Made by a program: the position numbers and the translations under genes. Below, in pieces: positions 27,480-36,305 of a stretch of DNA of 64,000 nt. The first letter of the stretch is position 1. Every line of letters begins with the position of its first letter. The notes below the pieces were generated by a model. That model was given only the letters and a program-made list of their open reading frames with translations. It was not told where the DNA came from and searched no databases. Source of the stretch: Rhizobium sp. WSM4643 (GTDB taxonomy: Bacteria > Pseudomonadota > Alphaproteobacteria > Rhizobiales > Rhizobiaceae). The stretch lies in the NCBI RefSeq assembly GCF_025152745.1, contig NZ_CP104040.1, positions 4,059,501-4,123,500 on the forward strand, given 5' to 3'.

Positions 27480-28658
27480 CTATTCGCCCGTGACTCCGGG
27501 TGACGAAAGATCGCCAGCATCGACAATCAAACGAGCGCGTTCATAGAGTTCGTCGAATGTAACGACTTCTGGCCGCAGCAGGTTTCTTCGGAAGCGCTCG
27601 AAACATCCGAATTTTCGTTCGTTGATGCCGTGTTCAGTTTCGAACTCATTGAGGCGGCCGCAGATGACAAAAGATCGAGGTTCAGTCGTATAGATGGTCT
27701 CGCCGGTCGGATCGCCGTCCCTGTCCGTTATCCGCACGGAGGAGCCCCACTGTGCTAGGGCTGCGGCAACAGTTCCTTGGACTTGTGCGACCGCGCCGGA
27801 AAGCTCCTTGGAAGGCGTCCAAATGCCCGAGCGATACTGGTCTGGCGATACCAGCTCCGTCCTATGATGCTTCAACTCCACGAAAGCGGCCGTATTCAGG
27901 ATGGCCCGGGATCGAAGCAAAGCGTCAACCCGCTTTCCGGGTCCCCCAAGGTCGTGTCCCCTAACCGTCTGCTCTAACTTGCGGTCGTCCAGTGGACCGA
28001 AATTGATCAAGCTGAGCGAATATCCTAGAATCCACGGGTTCTTCTCTAAAAACTGTTGCCAGAGCGCTTCAGGTCCCTTGCCGCGCTGGGCTGCGCATTT
28101 GTCGAAGTAGTCGTCATCAGACAGCCACCGTTCGAAAAGAGCGAGCTGCTTCTTTCTATACGATAAAGCGACGACGTCTTCGGTCGTGATCTCATTGCGA
28201 GCAATGGCAGCTAAGAGCTTCTGGTTGTCGGCTGCGATCCTCCGCATCTGGTCAGGTTTGAGAAGCAAGTCTTCAAGGTCACGGTCTGAGATATTCAGGC
28301 GGCCATCATTTGGAAAGTGGATGCGCTTGATGTTCGCCATGAACTTAAGAAGGGCAGTCATCTCATGCGGACCGAGCGTGAAGTATTCCTTCGCATTGCC
28401 CTTCGAGGTAAATTTTTGGATGGTGACCGATCTGAACAACCTGTCGTCTTCGAGAAAACTGGCTTTGATCTGGAAGCGACCAGCTTCGGTCTGCCGCAGA
28501 ACAAGTTCGTCTTTCACCTTTACAAATTCGTAGCCGGGCTCGCCATCGATCACCTTGTTGGCGACACGGAGTTTTCGCCCCGTGTAATCCTTGAGCGCCG
28601 GACTAGCATACGTTTTGTCTGGCCGGGAATTGCGGAATATTTCCTCTTCGCTGCTCAT
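27480..28658 (-). CDS. Shedu-type anti-phage nuclease (DUF4263, SduA-like)
   Basis: 392 residues from ATG 28658 (a GTG at 28718 would add 20). The C-terminal third matches the Shedu DUF4263 nuclease: FLEKNPWILGYS, then VDALLRS and FVELKHH (a D-ExK PD-D/ExK active site near 245-263), then QYRSGIWTPSKELSGAVAQV. The N-terminal part is the variable sensor region. Shedu gives single-gene anti-phage immunity by DNA cleavage. It is convergent with ligase copy 1. Confidence 0.88.
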   Translation of the reverse strand: MSSEEEIFRNSRPDKTYASPALKDYTGRKLRVANKVIDGEPGYEFVKVKDELVLRQTEAGRFQIKASFLEDDRLFRSVTIQKFTSKGNAKEYFTLGPHEMTALLKFMANIKRIHFPNDGRLNISDRDLEDLLLKPDQMRRIAADNQKLLAAIARNEITTEDVVALSYRKKQLALFERWLSDDDYFDKCAAQRGKGPEALWQQFLEKNPWILGYSLSLINFGPLDDRKLEQTVRGHDLGGPGKRVDALLRSRAILNTAAFVELKHHRTELVSPDQYRSGIWTPSKELSGAVAQVQGTVAAALAQWGSSVRITDRDGDPTGETIYTTEPRSFVICGRLNEFETEHGINERKFGCFERFRRNLLRPEVVTFDELYERARLIVDAGDLSSPGVTGE

Positions 28659-28981
28659 AATCTCAACCCGTTGGAAACCATTTTGGGTTGTAGCAGATAA
28701 CCAGACGCGATACTTCACAATACCAGATAGTTGACTAGGCTTACCTCACCAAATCCCCTTAATTTTACTCGTCCGCTATCTGAACGTGCGCAGCACCAAT
28801 TCGAAGAGGGCAAAAAATGCCGGAGTTTTCTTCGCCCCAGAGCGGCTTCGACTTCGTTCCGCTGATGAACTATGCGCCAATTGCGTCTATCGAACTGCTT
28901 GGCGATTGCCCCCACTTGTTCCACGGTGACAGGATCGGATTCCTATCCATATAGTGGTCTGCTAGCTTGGAGAGAGAATGT

Positions 28982-29566
28982 ATGGGCGGCGTTGCAAAAA
29001 GCATCGATGAAGTTATCAAGCGTGGGTTTGCGCAATTGCTCAAAGGTGAGGAGTTTAAGAAGTCGGGACGCAACTGGCACCGGCCTCATGGCGAGGATTG
29101 GCTGATCGTGAACCTGCAAGCGAGCAACTCCAATTTTGGAGAGAACGGCAAGTTTACGGTGAACCTCGGCGTGTTTGTGGCTGCGGTGGCCTCCATGGCA
29201 GGGCAGAATGCGATCGAGGGAAAACCTTCAGAGCCGAGCGCGACCCTTCGCGCCAGATTGGGAGAACTGGTTCATGGCCGAGACCATTGGTGGGACGTTA
29301 CGGCGGCCACGGACCTGGATTTGGTTGCGGCTGATCTGGTTGACAAGATGCAGTCCATTGGCATTCCATGGCTCGAATTTCACCTTGATCGCTCGCACCT
29401 TGCAACGGCTCTAAAAGACAGCCCCTCTTTGCTATCATTCAGCGCCGCCTTGCTTTCGGGCGACAGGGACGAGGCAACTCGGCGACTGCGGGAGGCAATA
29501 AGACTTCGGCCTGCGGGCAGAACGCATTTCCTCGCCTGGGCGAGCAATAACGGCATTTCTCTTTGA
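28982..29566 (+). CDS. DUF4304-like protein
   Basis: 194 residues from ATG 28982. SIDEVIKRGFAQLLKGEEFKK, then NWHRPHGEDWLIVNLQASNS, then FTVNLGVFVAAVASMAG follows the DUF4304 pattern (a GF..k...yR element, an inN.Q segment and an FTVNlGv strand). The C-terminus (RRLREAIRLRPAGRTHFLAW) looks helical. Function is unknown; such proteins are scattered in accessory regions. Confidence 0.6.
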   Translation: MGGVAKSIDEVIKRGFAQLLKGEEFKKSGRNWHRPHGEDWLIVNLQASNSNFGENGKFTVNLGVFVAAVASMAGQNAIEGKPSEPSATLRARLGELVHGRDHWWDVTAATDLDLVAADLVDKMQSIGIPWLEFHLDRSHLATALKDSPSLLSFSAALLSGDRDEATRRLREAIRLRPAGRTHFLAWASNNGISL

Positions 29567-30190
29567 ACTACCGAGATTGAGCGACACAGGTCGACCGTCC
29601 GCCTCGGGCCGTCAGCGTTGGCATTATCGCATCATATTGGCGATTTTACCCACTGATTTAACGTGGCTGCAAGCGGACCGGCCAAATCACCACGGGATAA
29701 TTCTGCAATACTGCCGTTAGCTGCTTGCGTCGATCTGCACAATTTGGGCAATGTGGAATCACGCGATTTGCAGATACGGCGGCTTCCACCCCCGTCGCTT
29801 GGATAGGTCCAAACTATCCGTGAAAGAACCGCAACTGGCGAAGCGGAGAGAGAGAAGGAAACGGCATCCAAAGCCCTTCCTTCCCCTCTGCGGTCCTTAT
29901 CCCCTTGTGAGAGGATGGGGTTATCTGTGCCGCTGTTCGCCCTTCGTGGCAATAGTTGACGGTCTAAAAGGTTGTGCAAATAGTCTAAAGTTTATACGCC
30001 AGCACATACTTTCGACCTTCCCTTGCGCATTGATCCATCAATCCGAAATCGATGGGATAGCGGAACGATAACCGACGAAGAACTTTAAAACTTCCGGTTA
30101 TGGACCACAGGTCGCTCACTTCTGAAGATGGATCGTGTGGGTTGTGTAGCAACCGCCCCATTGATCGGGGAGCCAAAAAACTCATGAGCG
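29567..30190. other. 620-bp stretch with no supported gene
   Basis: Several short overlapping frames exist on both strands, but none has a ribosome-binding site, biased codon use or recognisable product. I see no tRNA, repeat or mobile element in it. It may hold decayed sequence and promoters for the flanking genes. Confidence 0.4.
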
Positions 30191-31351
30191 TCAACTGTCA
30201 GTGTTGGAGAAATGACGGTCTTGCATTGTCTTCAGATTGGAGCTGAATTTCTCTTTTGATTCCGGAGATAAGAAGCCGGATTCTCGTGAGTTCCGGAGCA
30301 GCGCCGCATGTTGAAACCTGATGGTAGCTGCAAGGGCAATCCACATGGCGAGTGCTTCAAAGGTTTTTGATCCCAACTTTTTCGCCTCGGCCATCAACCG
30401 CTCATGGTCGTTTAGCCAGCGGTTTGCCTCCCAGTTCCGAGCCGTAAAAAGGTCCGTCATAAACTGTTCGTAATAAACTTTGCCGGACGGGTCCTCCATC
30501 AGGATGTTCCACTCGGGTGAAAATACTGGCACGAGCCAGCTGTCGGCATCGGCTAAAGATGTGGCAACACCGATTCCTGGGCACGGCGCTAATGGGTGAT
30601 CGGTCACCAGCTTTTTTATGAGTCCTGCGACAGCGATGTCCCAGCTCTCGCTTGTCTCTTTGTCCACCGTCCCGTCGAATAACTGGCGGGCGAGGTCGTA
30701 CAAATTGAAGGGCGTAGCAAACTGCGACGGCAATCGCTGGACACATGTGCCGAGTATGATTCTCTCGTAGTAGTTCCCCTTCTGGAGGTATTCTTCATAG
30801 GATGCCCCCATCAGGGTTGCCACCGCTGAATGGGTTGCCCTCTCTACCGTCTGAACTGCCTCACCAATATCTGCCAAAACAGAGGAGTTCGCGAGATCAC
30901 TCGGCTTGCATTCCCATGGGGGAAGCTCTGAGACTGGTGATCCTATGGACTCGTAAGCGGCGGCGGCAAGTTGTGAGCAGAAGTAGCCAGCATCCGTCTG
31001 GTCGCGCAGGAAGGGCAATATCGTTCCCACTGCGCCTTTCGTGGAATATGGACGGAACAACAGCGACCAAACAAAATCTGCGAGTTCGTCCCGCTGCTTC
31101 TGAGATAGGCCCGTCGCGCGAAGAACGCGAAGCTTCACATTTGTCTCATAGCTGACCGCCGGAAGAAAGACCGGTATCACACCAGGATCATTTGCTTCGA
31201 CTGCGATGCCATTGCCAACGTGCAGGGCAGCATGACTAAACGATCCAAGAGTGGCTGCCCGGATCAGCCAACTTGTCTTGTTCTCTCCCGTCGAGAGGAT
31301 GATGTCTCCGGGCAACAGCGCAGCAGTATTGATAACTGTAATGCTGGTCAT
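30191..31351 (-). CDS. NlpC/P60-like (YiiX/YebB) cysteine hydrolase
   Basis: 386 residues. The N-terminal 160 residues resemble the permuted NlpC/P60 family: LLPGDIILSTGENKTSWLIR, the His in FSHAALHVGNG near residue 40, and the Cys in DAGYFCSQLAAAAYE near 128. These supply the His-Cys catalytic pair. Family members cleave amide or lipid bonds. The C-terminal 220 residues are helical, with no family recognised. It is a single leftward gene inside the defence-rich part of the island. Confidence 0.75.
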   Translation of the reverse strand: MTSITVINTAALLPGDIILSTGENKTSWLIRAATLGSFSHAALHVGNGIAVEANDPGVIPVFLPAVSYETNVKLRVLRATGLSQKQRDELADFVWSLLFRPYSTKGAVGTILPFLRDQTDAGYFCSQLAAAAYESIGSPVSELPPWECKPSDLANSSVLADIGEAVQTVERATHSAVATLMGASYEEYLQKGNYYERIILGTCVQRLPSQFATPFNLYDLARQLFDGTVDKETSESWDIAVAGLIKKLVTDHPLAPCPGIGVATSLADADSWLVPVFSPEWNILMEDPSGKVYYEQFMTDLFTARNWEANRWLNDHERLMAEAKKLGSKTFEALAMWIALAATIRFQHAALLRNSRESGFLSPESKEKFSSNLKTMQDRHFSNTDS

Positions 31352-31750
31352 TCATACGGTCCTTTGCCTCAGGCGAGAACCCATCAGACGATGCGAACTG
31401 AACGTTAACGGCACAACTACTGCGTATTCAAGCTGTTCGCATTAGGCTCCACGCGACCAACTGAATCCATGATAGCGCGATTGCACGCATCATCCAGTGG
31501 CAATTGCGTCCTAGCACCCAGGGTATGCGCCGCATCGCCGTGCGCTCGCACGATCTTGCGCGTTCTCGTACCGCGCAAGGTTAGTCCGTCGGCGTGGACC
31601 CGAATAGTGCCACATGGGGCTGCTCCCGGTTTAAACCCTGGTAAATGCCGATTTACGAAATGGGTCTGGCCTGCGGGGCAAGTGGTCGAGGATCGTTGCT
31701 AAAGAATGACCGCGCCCCGGAAAAGACGGCGCGATTGTGATGCCCATTGC
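31352..31750. other. 400-bp stretch with a possible gene remnant
   Basis: On the minus strand a stop-to-stop frame of about 90 codons (about 31435-31700) reads like protein (QTHFVNRHLPGFKPG, GDAAHTLGARTQLPLDDAC) but has no early ATG or GTG and no ribosome-binding site. I treat it as a possible decayed gene. Nothing else is supported here. Confidence 0.3.
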
Positions 31751-32524
31751 CTAGAGGAGAATCGGCTGGGACACCGGCTCCCCGGACGAGGTCACGATGG
31801 TCGAACCATAGCGTTCCCGTGACGTCACCACGATCTGGTCGTTCGGAAGCGGCCGGGCGAGCGCCTTCGCCTCCTCCCAGGGTGCACGCATCCATACATC
31901 CACCTCTTCCTGCGTCAGCAAGAGGACCGGCATTGCCTTTGGGTGAATCGGTTTGACGATGTCGTTGGGATCGGTCGTCAAAAATCCGTAGAGATCATCT
32001 GTGGTCAAGCCGTCTTTGACCTTCCGAACGCTCTGCCACTGCGGAACGTGCACGCCCGCGAAGAACATAAGCGGCTTGTTTTCGTCGCGAGCGAACCACG
32101 CATTCGGCGTGCTTCCACCGTCCTGTTTGCTGGCGGGGTCGGGTTCGGCAAAGCTGGTTACCGGCACGATGCAACGGCTCTGCACACCGAACCATTTCTT
32201 CCAGTGGGCAACATTGAGGTTCCGGACGTTGGTGACGCCCTTGTCCGGCTCCATCCGGATGAGCATGTCCATGTCGACGGGCTTGCCCTTCTGCCGCAAC
32301 TTCTCTGCCCGAGCCTCGGCCGCCTGCTTGATCACGAAAAATGGCGAAGGAAGGCCCCACCGCGCATGCACAAGCTGCTTCCGGCCGTCCGCCGTATTGC
32401 GAACGATTGGTCCAGCTTGATCCGGATTCATCTGGTAGGCGGGCATCAAGTTAATCAGGCTCTCGGCGTCCAATGCCCATTTGCTGACCCAGTCCTTATC
32501 CTCCATGCGGTAAAGATTGCACAT
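31751..32524 (-). CDS. SOS response-associated peptidase (SRAP/YedK/HMCES family)
   Basis: 257 residues. The start is placed at ATG 32524 because Cys2 in MCNLYRM is the catalytic residue after Met removal; upstream in-frame starts would bury it. The family motifs [38 protein letters not shown] and [13 protein letters not shown] are present. SRAP proteins form a covalent thiazolidine cross-link with abasic sites in single-stranded DNA and shield them. It fits the island's DNA-damage theme (imuAB-dnaE2, dinB, ligases). Confidence 0.92.
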   Translation of the reverse strand: MCNLYRMEDKDWVSKWALDAESLINLMPAYQMNPDQAGPIVRNTADGRKQLVHARWGLPSPFFVIKQAAEARAEKLRQKGKPVDMDMLIRMEPDKGVTNVRNLNVAHWKKWFGVQSRCIVPVTSFAEPDPASKQDGGSTPNAWFARDENKPLMFFAGVHVPQWQSVRKVKDGLTTDDLYGFLTTDPNDIVKPIHPKAMPVLLLTQEEVDVWMRAPWEEAKALARPLPNDQIVVTSRERYGSTIVTSSGEPVSQPILL

Positions 32525-32721
32525 GATCGCGACTACCTCCATTTCGCTTGGTTGATAGCCTAATCGTTCCGATCAGGACGTCAAATATTACCCAGCACAC
32601 GATATTGGTGGGCTGCGATGCTTAAGGCCCCGGCCAAGAAGTCCGATGGACACCGTCACCTTCGAGCGTTTTTGTCTAATAACGGCGACGTTGCCCCTCA
32701 TGGTGGCAGTTGGTAGACGTG

Positions 32722-33021
32722 ATGCCGTTATTGGAGCACAAAAGAAGAATGCGAACCGATCTCACCAATGCAGAAGAGACCGTCAAGGTTCTTGAGGCCA
32801 ACGACGGCCTAAAGCGTGTTTGGATCGTCCAGCGATCTGATGCCGTGTACGTCCTTCGACCGGAAGAATGGTATCAAGACGTGTTCGAAGGGGAGATCGT
32901 CGCAGAAGGGTGGAAACCCATATATGGCAATTTCGGACTATTCGGAAGCGCTGACTTAGCCGAGAGTGAAGCGATCACCAGTTTTGAATGGCTAGCGCAT
33001 TCTCCATGTAAGAATGCCTAG
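32722..33021 (+). CDS. Hypothetical protein
   Basis: 99 residues from ATG 32722 (ATG 32749 also possible). The sequence is mixed alpha/beta (VWIVQRSDAVYVLRPEEWYQD, then WKPIYGNFGLFGSADLAESEA). It has no signal peptide or membrane helix. I do not recognise a family and give no function. Confidence 0.45.
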   Translation: MPLLEHKRRMRTDLTNAEETVKVLEANDGLKRVWIVQRSDAVYVLRPEEWYQDVFEGEIVAEGWKPIYGNFGLFGSADLAESEAITSFEWLAHSPCKNA

Positions 33022-33157
33022 TATGCGCCCTGGATCGCACATTGATCGCACGCCCTTCTCACTGATAGCAGCCATTCCTTTCGGACAGGGCGTCAAACTG
33101 TCGGCCGAGAGTCCCTATCATCGCCACCCGTGAGGGCCACTCCAGTTTTTGCTCAAC

Positions 33158-33466
33158 TTAGGCGTTTGGCGGAAACCGCTTGTAAGCCCACCATCTCTTG
33201 GCGACAGGAGCCTTCGGCCCATCTGAAGGAAGTGACGTAAAGACCGTCCTTATCGTTTCATCGCCGAAGTCCGCGACGACCTCAGATGCGACGACTTCCA
33301 TACGCTCTCGATCTTCATCGTTGAAGTCCGGGTCAACCAAGAATTCGAGGACAATCTCGTTGCCATTCCAGCCGCACGTAACAGCGGCTACGGCTGATGA
33401 GACTGCCCCAAGCAACGCGCGTTGCACGCTAAGTCGAAGTCTTATTTCTCGATCAAGTGTGGGCAT
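33158..33466 (-). CDS. Hypothetical protein
   Basis: 102 residues from ATG 33466, behind AGAGG. It starts with LDREIRLRLSVQRALLGAVSSAVAAVTCGW and continues with an acidic DPDFNDEDRERMEVVASEVVADFGDETI. The size, single domain and acidic core are like some polymorphic-toxin immunity proteins, but there is no toxin gene beside it and I do not recognise the family. Confidence 0.5.
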   Translation of the reverse strand: MPTLDREIRLRLSVQRALLGAVSSAVAAVTCGWNGNEIVLEFLVDPDFNDEDRERMEVVASEVVADFGDETIRTVFTSLPSDGPKAPVAKRWWAYKRFPPNA

Positions 33467-33567
33467 CGAACCTCTGTTATGGAGCGCTTTACCGCAACAT
33501 TCCGACGGCCTCTTCAACAGGATCAATCCCGGTAAAGCTATCGAATATCACTCCGTCCTTTCCCTGA

Positions 33568-34407
33568 TCAGCTCGACGTCCGCCACCGGGATAGAAGGGT
33601 GCGAAGTCCCTCGACAATGACTTGGTGCTGAGGAATGGCATCCTTATCGAAGCTCAGCCGCGCGTACATTCGCAAATCCTTCAAGTCGACATTTCCCTCA
33701 CATCTATGGAATGGGGCATAACATTCGATCACGACATCCTCCCCGGGACCGAATTTATACCAATAGGTCATCTGCAAGCTGCCTATCGGAACCACGGTAT
33801 GCCAAAGCCCGTGCTCCTCGACGCTCCCCGGGGAACGACCATCGAGCTGTCTTGCCCCCTTCAGCCATTCAATCGATCTTCGCCCATGTGAACGATCATC
33901 ATCGTACCCAACGATCCAAAAAGCTTCCACGACCGACTCGTCGGGTCCCGGGTTAGGCCTGGCACGCTCCTTTGGTCGGTTTGTCGCTCCGTTATAGATG
34001 ATCTCTGCTTCAGGCATATCGAGGCTGGGTATCCAATATTGGAGACTGGCCTGTTTCCGTGGAGGGCAGTTGAAGCTTGTCGGGTTCGGGCGACTAGCAT
34101 AGTAGCCCCACGGAATATCATAAGGTTGCGAGGCAAGCACGACCCGAACTGGATGGCTCAGTTCAATGAGCGAACGCCGCCGCCATATCAACTCCCGCTC
34201 AGCAAGTGTTCCACCGGAGTATCCCTTGCTGCATGGCAGATTGTAGATTTGCTCTGTCGTCTCATTGCTCGGCAGCACTAGGGCCGGAGCCCTGGTCGCC
34301 ATCAGCAACATGGGCAAGAGGATTATGGCGGCGCATACCATGAGGATCGCCCAGAGAACAACGCGCAGGACTAGACGGCTCAACGAGTGGAATTTTGAGG
34401 AGAGCAC
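33568..34407 (-). CDS. Hypothetical membrane-anchored protein
   Basis: 279 residues from a GTG at 34407. One strong N-terminal helix (LVLRVVLWAILMVCAAIILLPMLL) is followed by a long soluble, probably periplasmic, domain with scattered Cys and Trp. No family is recognised. It follows the next listed gene by about 14 bp on the same strand, and both proteins share this membrane-plus-exported-domain plan, so they form a probable two-gene unit. Confidence 0.55.
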   Translation of the reverse strand: MLSSKFHSLSRLVLRVVLWAILMVCAAIILLPMLLMATRAPALVLPSNETTEQIYNLPCSKGYSGGTLAERELIWRRRSLIELSHPVRVVLASQPYDIPWGYYASRPNPTSFNCPPRKQASLQYWIPSLDMPEAEIIYNGATNRPKERARPNPGPDESVVEAFWIVGYDDDRSHGRRSIEWLKGARQLDGRSPGSVEEHGLWHTVVPIGSLQMTYWYKFGPGEDVVIECYAPFHRCEGNVDLKDLRMYARLSFDKDAIPQHQVIVEGLRTLLSRWRTSS

Positions 34408-34421
34408 GATCTAACGAACTT

Positions 34422-35465
34422 TCATGGTTTGAGAGAATTGAAGATCGCTCGGGCATTGGCCGCGACAGCCGCCGACTGCGTTATGAAAAGCTCGGCGGTG
34501 CTTCTGAAATCGTACGAGATGGCGAGCTTGTCTGATAGTTCCTCTGTTGCCGTGCAGGAGAGCCAAGGTTGGCTCTTCGAACGATGGTCGTGGCATTGGG
34601 CGAAATATCCATCCGGCCGCTGCAGATAAGAGTCGTTTTGCGAGCGATAGGTTCTGAGGCCGTCGGACGCCACAATGGCCTGGGTCTTCAACATAGCCTC
34701 ACGTTCGCGCACCGAAGGATCAAAGCCCGGAGCCTTGACGGAAACGGTCATTTTCACAGGCTTGCCGGGAATAACGTCGGTCGGGATCAGGTGACAGGCC
34801 ATCTCCGCCCAGGGATATTCAGGGTGCGGGCGCGAACAGAACGGTCGTTTGGTTTCCATCTCTCTCCGCGCCGGGATGCCATCCAGCATAAAGACTACTG
34901 ACTTCAACGTCGCGGTCCCTCCATCTGCCTTCCCGCAGAAGGCCCTAGCATCAGGATTGTTCCAAAGAAGATAATGGTCGCCATACATGCCGTCGCCGTA
35001 CAGCAGGAGGCCGGGCGCAACCGGAAGCGCGATGTCGACATCCGCGATCCGGGCAGGATGCAGGTTGTCGAGGCATGCCGCAGATGGCGGTGCATATCGA
35101 GCTTCTCTGGTTTTCTGCTGGGTCCAGGTGACCGCGAAAAAACTTCCGAAGCCTAAAATGAAGACGACAGGAAGCACGTATACGGCCCGCAGCGCATTCA
35201 ATCGTGTCGTGCGGCCGATTAATACGACTCCGCTTGCGACGAAACCGCTGGCGGCCCCGATCATCGCGAAGATCACGAGGATGATCCCGAATGCTGCGCC
35301 AGCCCCGTCCGAGGCATTGACACTGGCGAATTCGACTTTGGCCAGAACTGCCGCCACGAGCCCAGCGGGTACGAGCAACCACCAACGCCACCAGAAACAC
35401 AAGGCGAGGAAGCCAATGAGGTATGGAGTTGCCGCCAACGTGGCGAGCGATCCGAAATGATCCAT
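34422..35465 (-). CDS. Hypothetical polytopic membrane protein
   Basis: 347 residues from ATG 35465, chosen for the GGGGAG sequence 10 bp upstream. Four or so helices occupy residues 1-115 (ATPYLIGFLALCFWWRWWLL, FGIILVIFAMIGAASGFVAS, YVLPVVFILGFGSFFAV). A large Cys-containing exported domain follows (CLDNLHPARIADVDIALPVAPG, CHDHRSKSQPWLSC). I do not recognise the family. It is the upstream member of a likely pair with the preceding entry. Confidence 0.55.
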   Translation of the reverse strand: MDHFGSLATLAATPYLIGFLALCFWWRWWLLVPAGLVAAVLAKVEFASVNASDGAGAAFGIILVIFAMIGAASGFVASGVVLIGRTTRLNALRAVYVLPVVFILGFGSFFAVTWTQQKTREARYAPPSAACLDNLHPARIADVDIALPVAPGLLLYGDGMYGDHYLLWNNPDARAFCGKADGGTATLKSVVFMLDGIPARREMETKRPFCSRPHPEYPWAEMACHLIPTDVIPGKPVKMTVSVKAPGFDPSVREREAMLKTQAIVASDGLRTYRSQNDSYLQRPDGYFAQCHDHRSKSQPWLSCTATEELSDKLAISYDFRSTAELFITQSAAVAANARAIFNSLKP

Positions 35466-35688
35466 GAACGGCAGTCTCCCCAGTCGCCACCACTTGCGGT
35501 GTCGCCAGATAGCTATCTGTTCAACCTGAACCCGGCGTAAAACTCCTTCCTCAATTTTTAATGGCCATTTGCATCGCTGACCAGAGGCGCTCTCCACTCA
35601 CAACTGTCCCAAATTAACCCATAATTTAGCATTCGCTTGCATGCGCGAACTCCGATGCTACCGTCGCAGACATCGTGGGGGATCGCGC

Positions 35689-35946
35689 ATGACAATTGAA
35701 GAGCTGATCGATATACAGGAAGCAGGTTCAAGAGCGCGGGTGCTCGGGCTGAAGGCCCACGAGAACCCATACCTAGCGGCCGATAGGATGCCCACTGGTG
35801 ATGCCGGTGCTCTCGGGGATTGGCTTGCGCGTCACGACGCTTGGAAGTTCGGTTGGGAGGCGGAGGACGCGAGTCGCGAGGATAGGATTGTTACTCACTT
35901 CAAGGAACTGATCTCGTTTGCCAACCGACGTCCACTCGATGCGTAA
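35689..35946 (+). CDS. Rmf/CrpP-like small protein
   Basis: 85 residues from ATG 35689 behind GGGGGA. The core AGSRARVLGLKAHENPYLA followed by HDAWKFGWEAED resembles ribosome modulation factor and CrpP-type proteins, which have a G..A....NPY element and a closing W..GW. Rmf-type proteins bind ribosomes under stress; CrpP was reported as a small plasmid-borne relative. Assignment is by motif only. Confidence 0.5.
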   Translation: MTIEELIDIQEAGSRARVLGLKAHENPYLAADRMPTGDAGALGDWLARHDAWKFGWEAEDASREDRIVTHFKELISFANRRPLDA

Positions 35947-35963
35947 TGTCATAGCGCGTTCCA

Positions 35964-36251
35964 ATGAAAAATGAACTCATCCACGAAGTCTGGCTCGATC
36001 CCGAACCTGATGGTCAGACGCTTCCTGGTCTTTGTCTTGCTGGCCCCATGGGCAATGATTTCAGGGCTCTCCTTAAACCAGAAGCGGTAAAGGTCGCCGA
36101 GCTGAGGGGACATAGCCATTTCGACGCCATGACCAAGTATTGGAAGCTTCAAGGCTGGGGCGAGTACGAGGCGGAATGTCCGCAAGATCACGAGCCCTAT
36201 CCAGATGAATGGGCAGCAATTCAGCGCACTTTTCTCGATGGCCGAGATTGA
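35964..36251 (+). CDS. Hypothetical protein
   Basis: 95 residues, 18 bp after the Rmf-like gene on the same strand. It opens MKNELIHEVWLDPEPDGQTLPGLC and ends with GWGEYEAECPQDHEPYPDEWAAIQ. Soluble, acidic, no recognised domain. Confidence 0.5.
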   Translation: MKNELIHEVWLDPEPDGQTLPGLCLAGPMGNDFRALLKPEAVKVAELRGHSHFDAMTKYWKLQGWGEYEAECPQDHEPYPDEWAAIQRTFLDGRD

Positions 36252-36305
36252 GGTGCGGTCCGCAATCAGTGGCCGCAGTCAGAACCTTGTTTGCGCATCC
36301 CTCTC

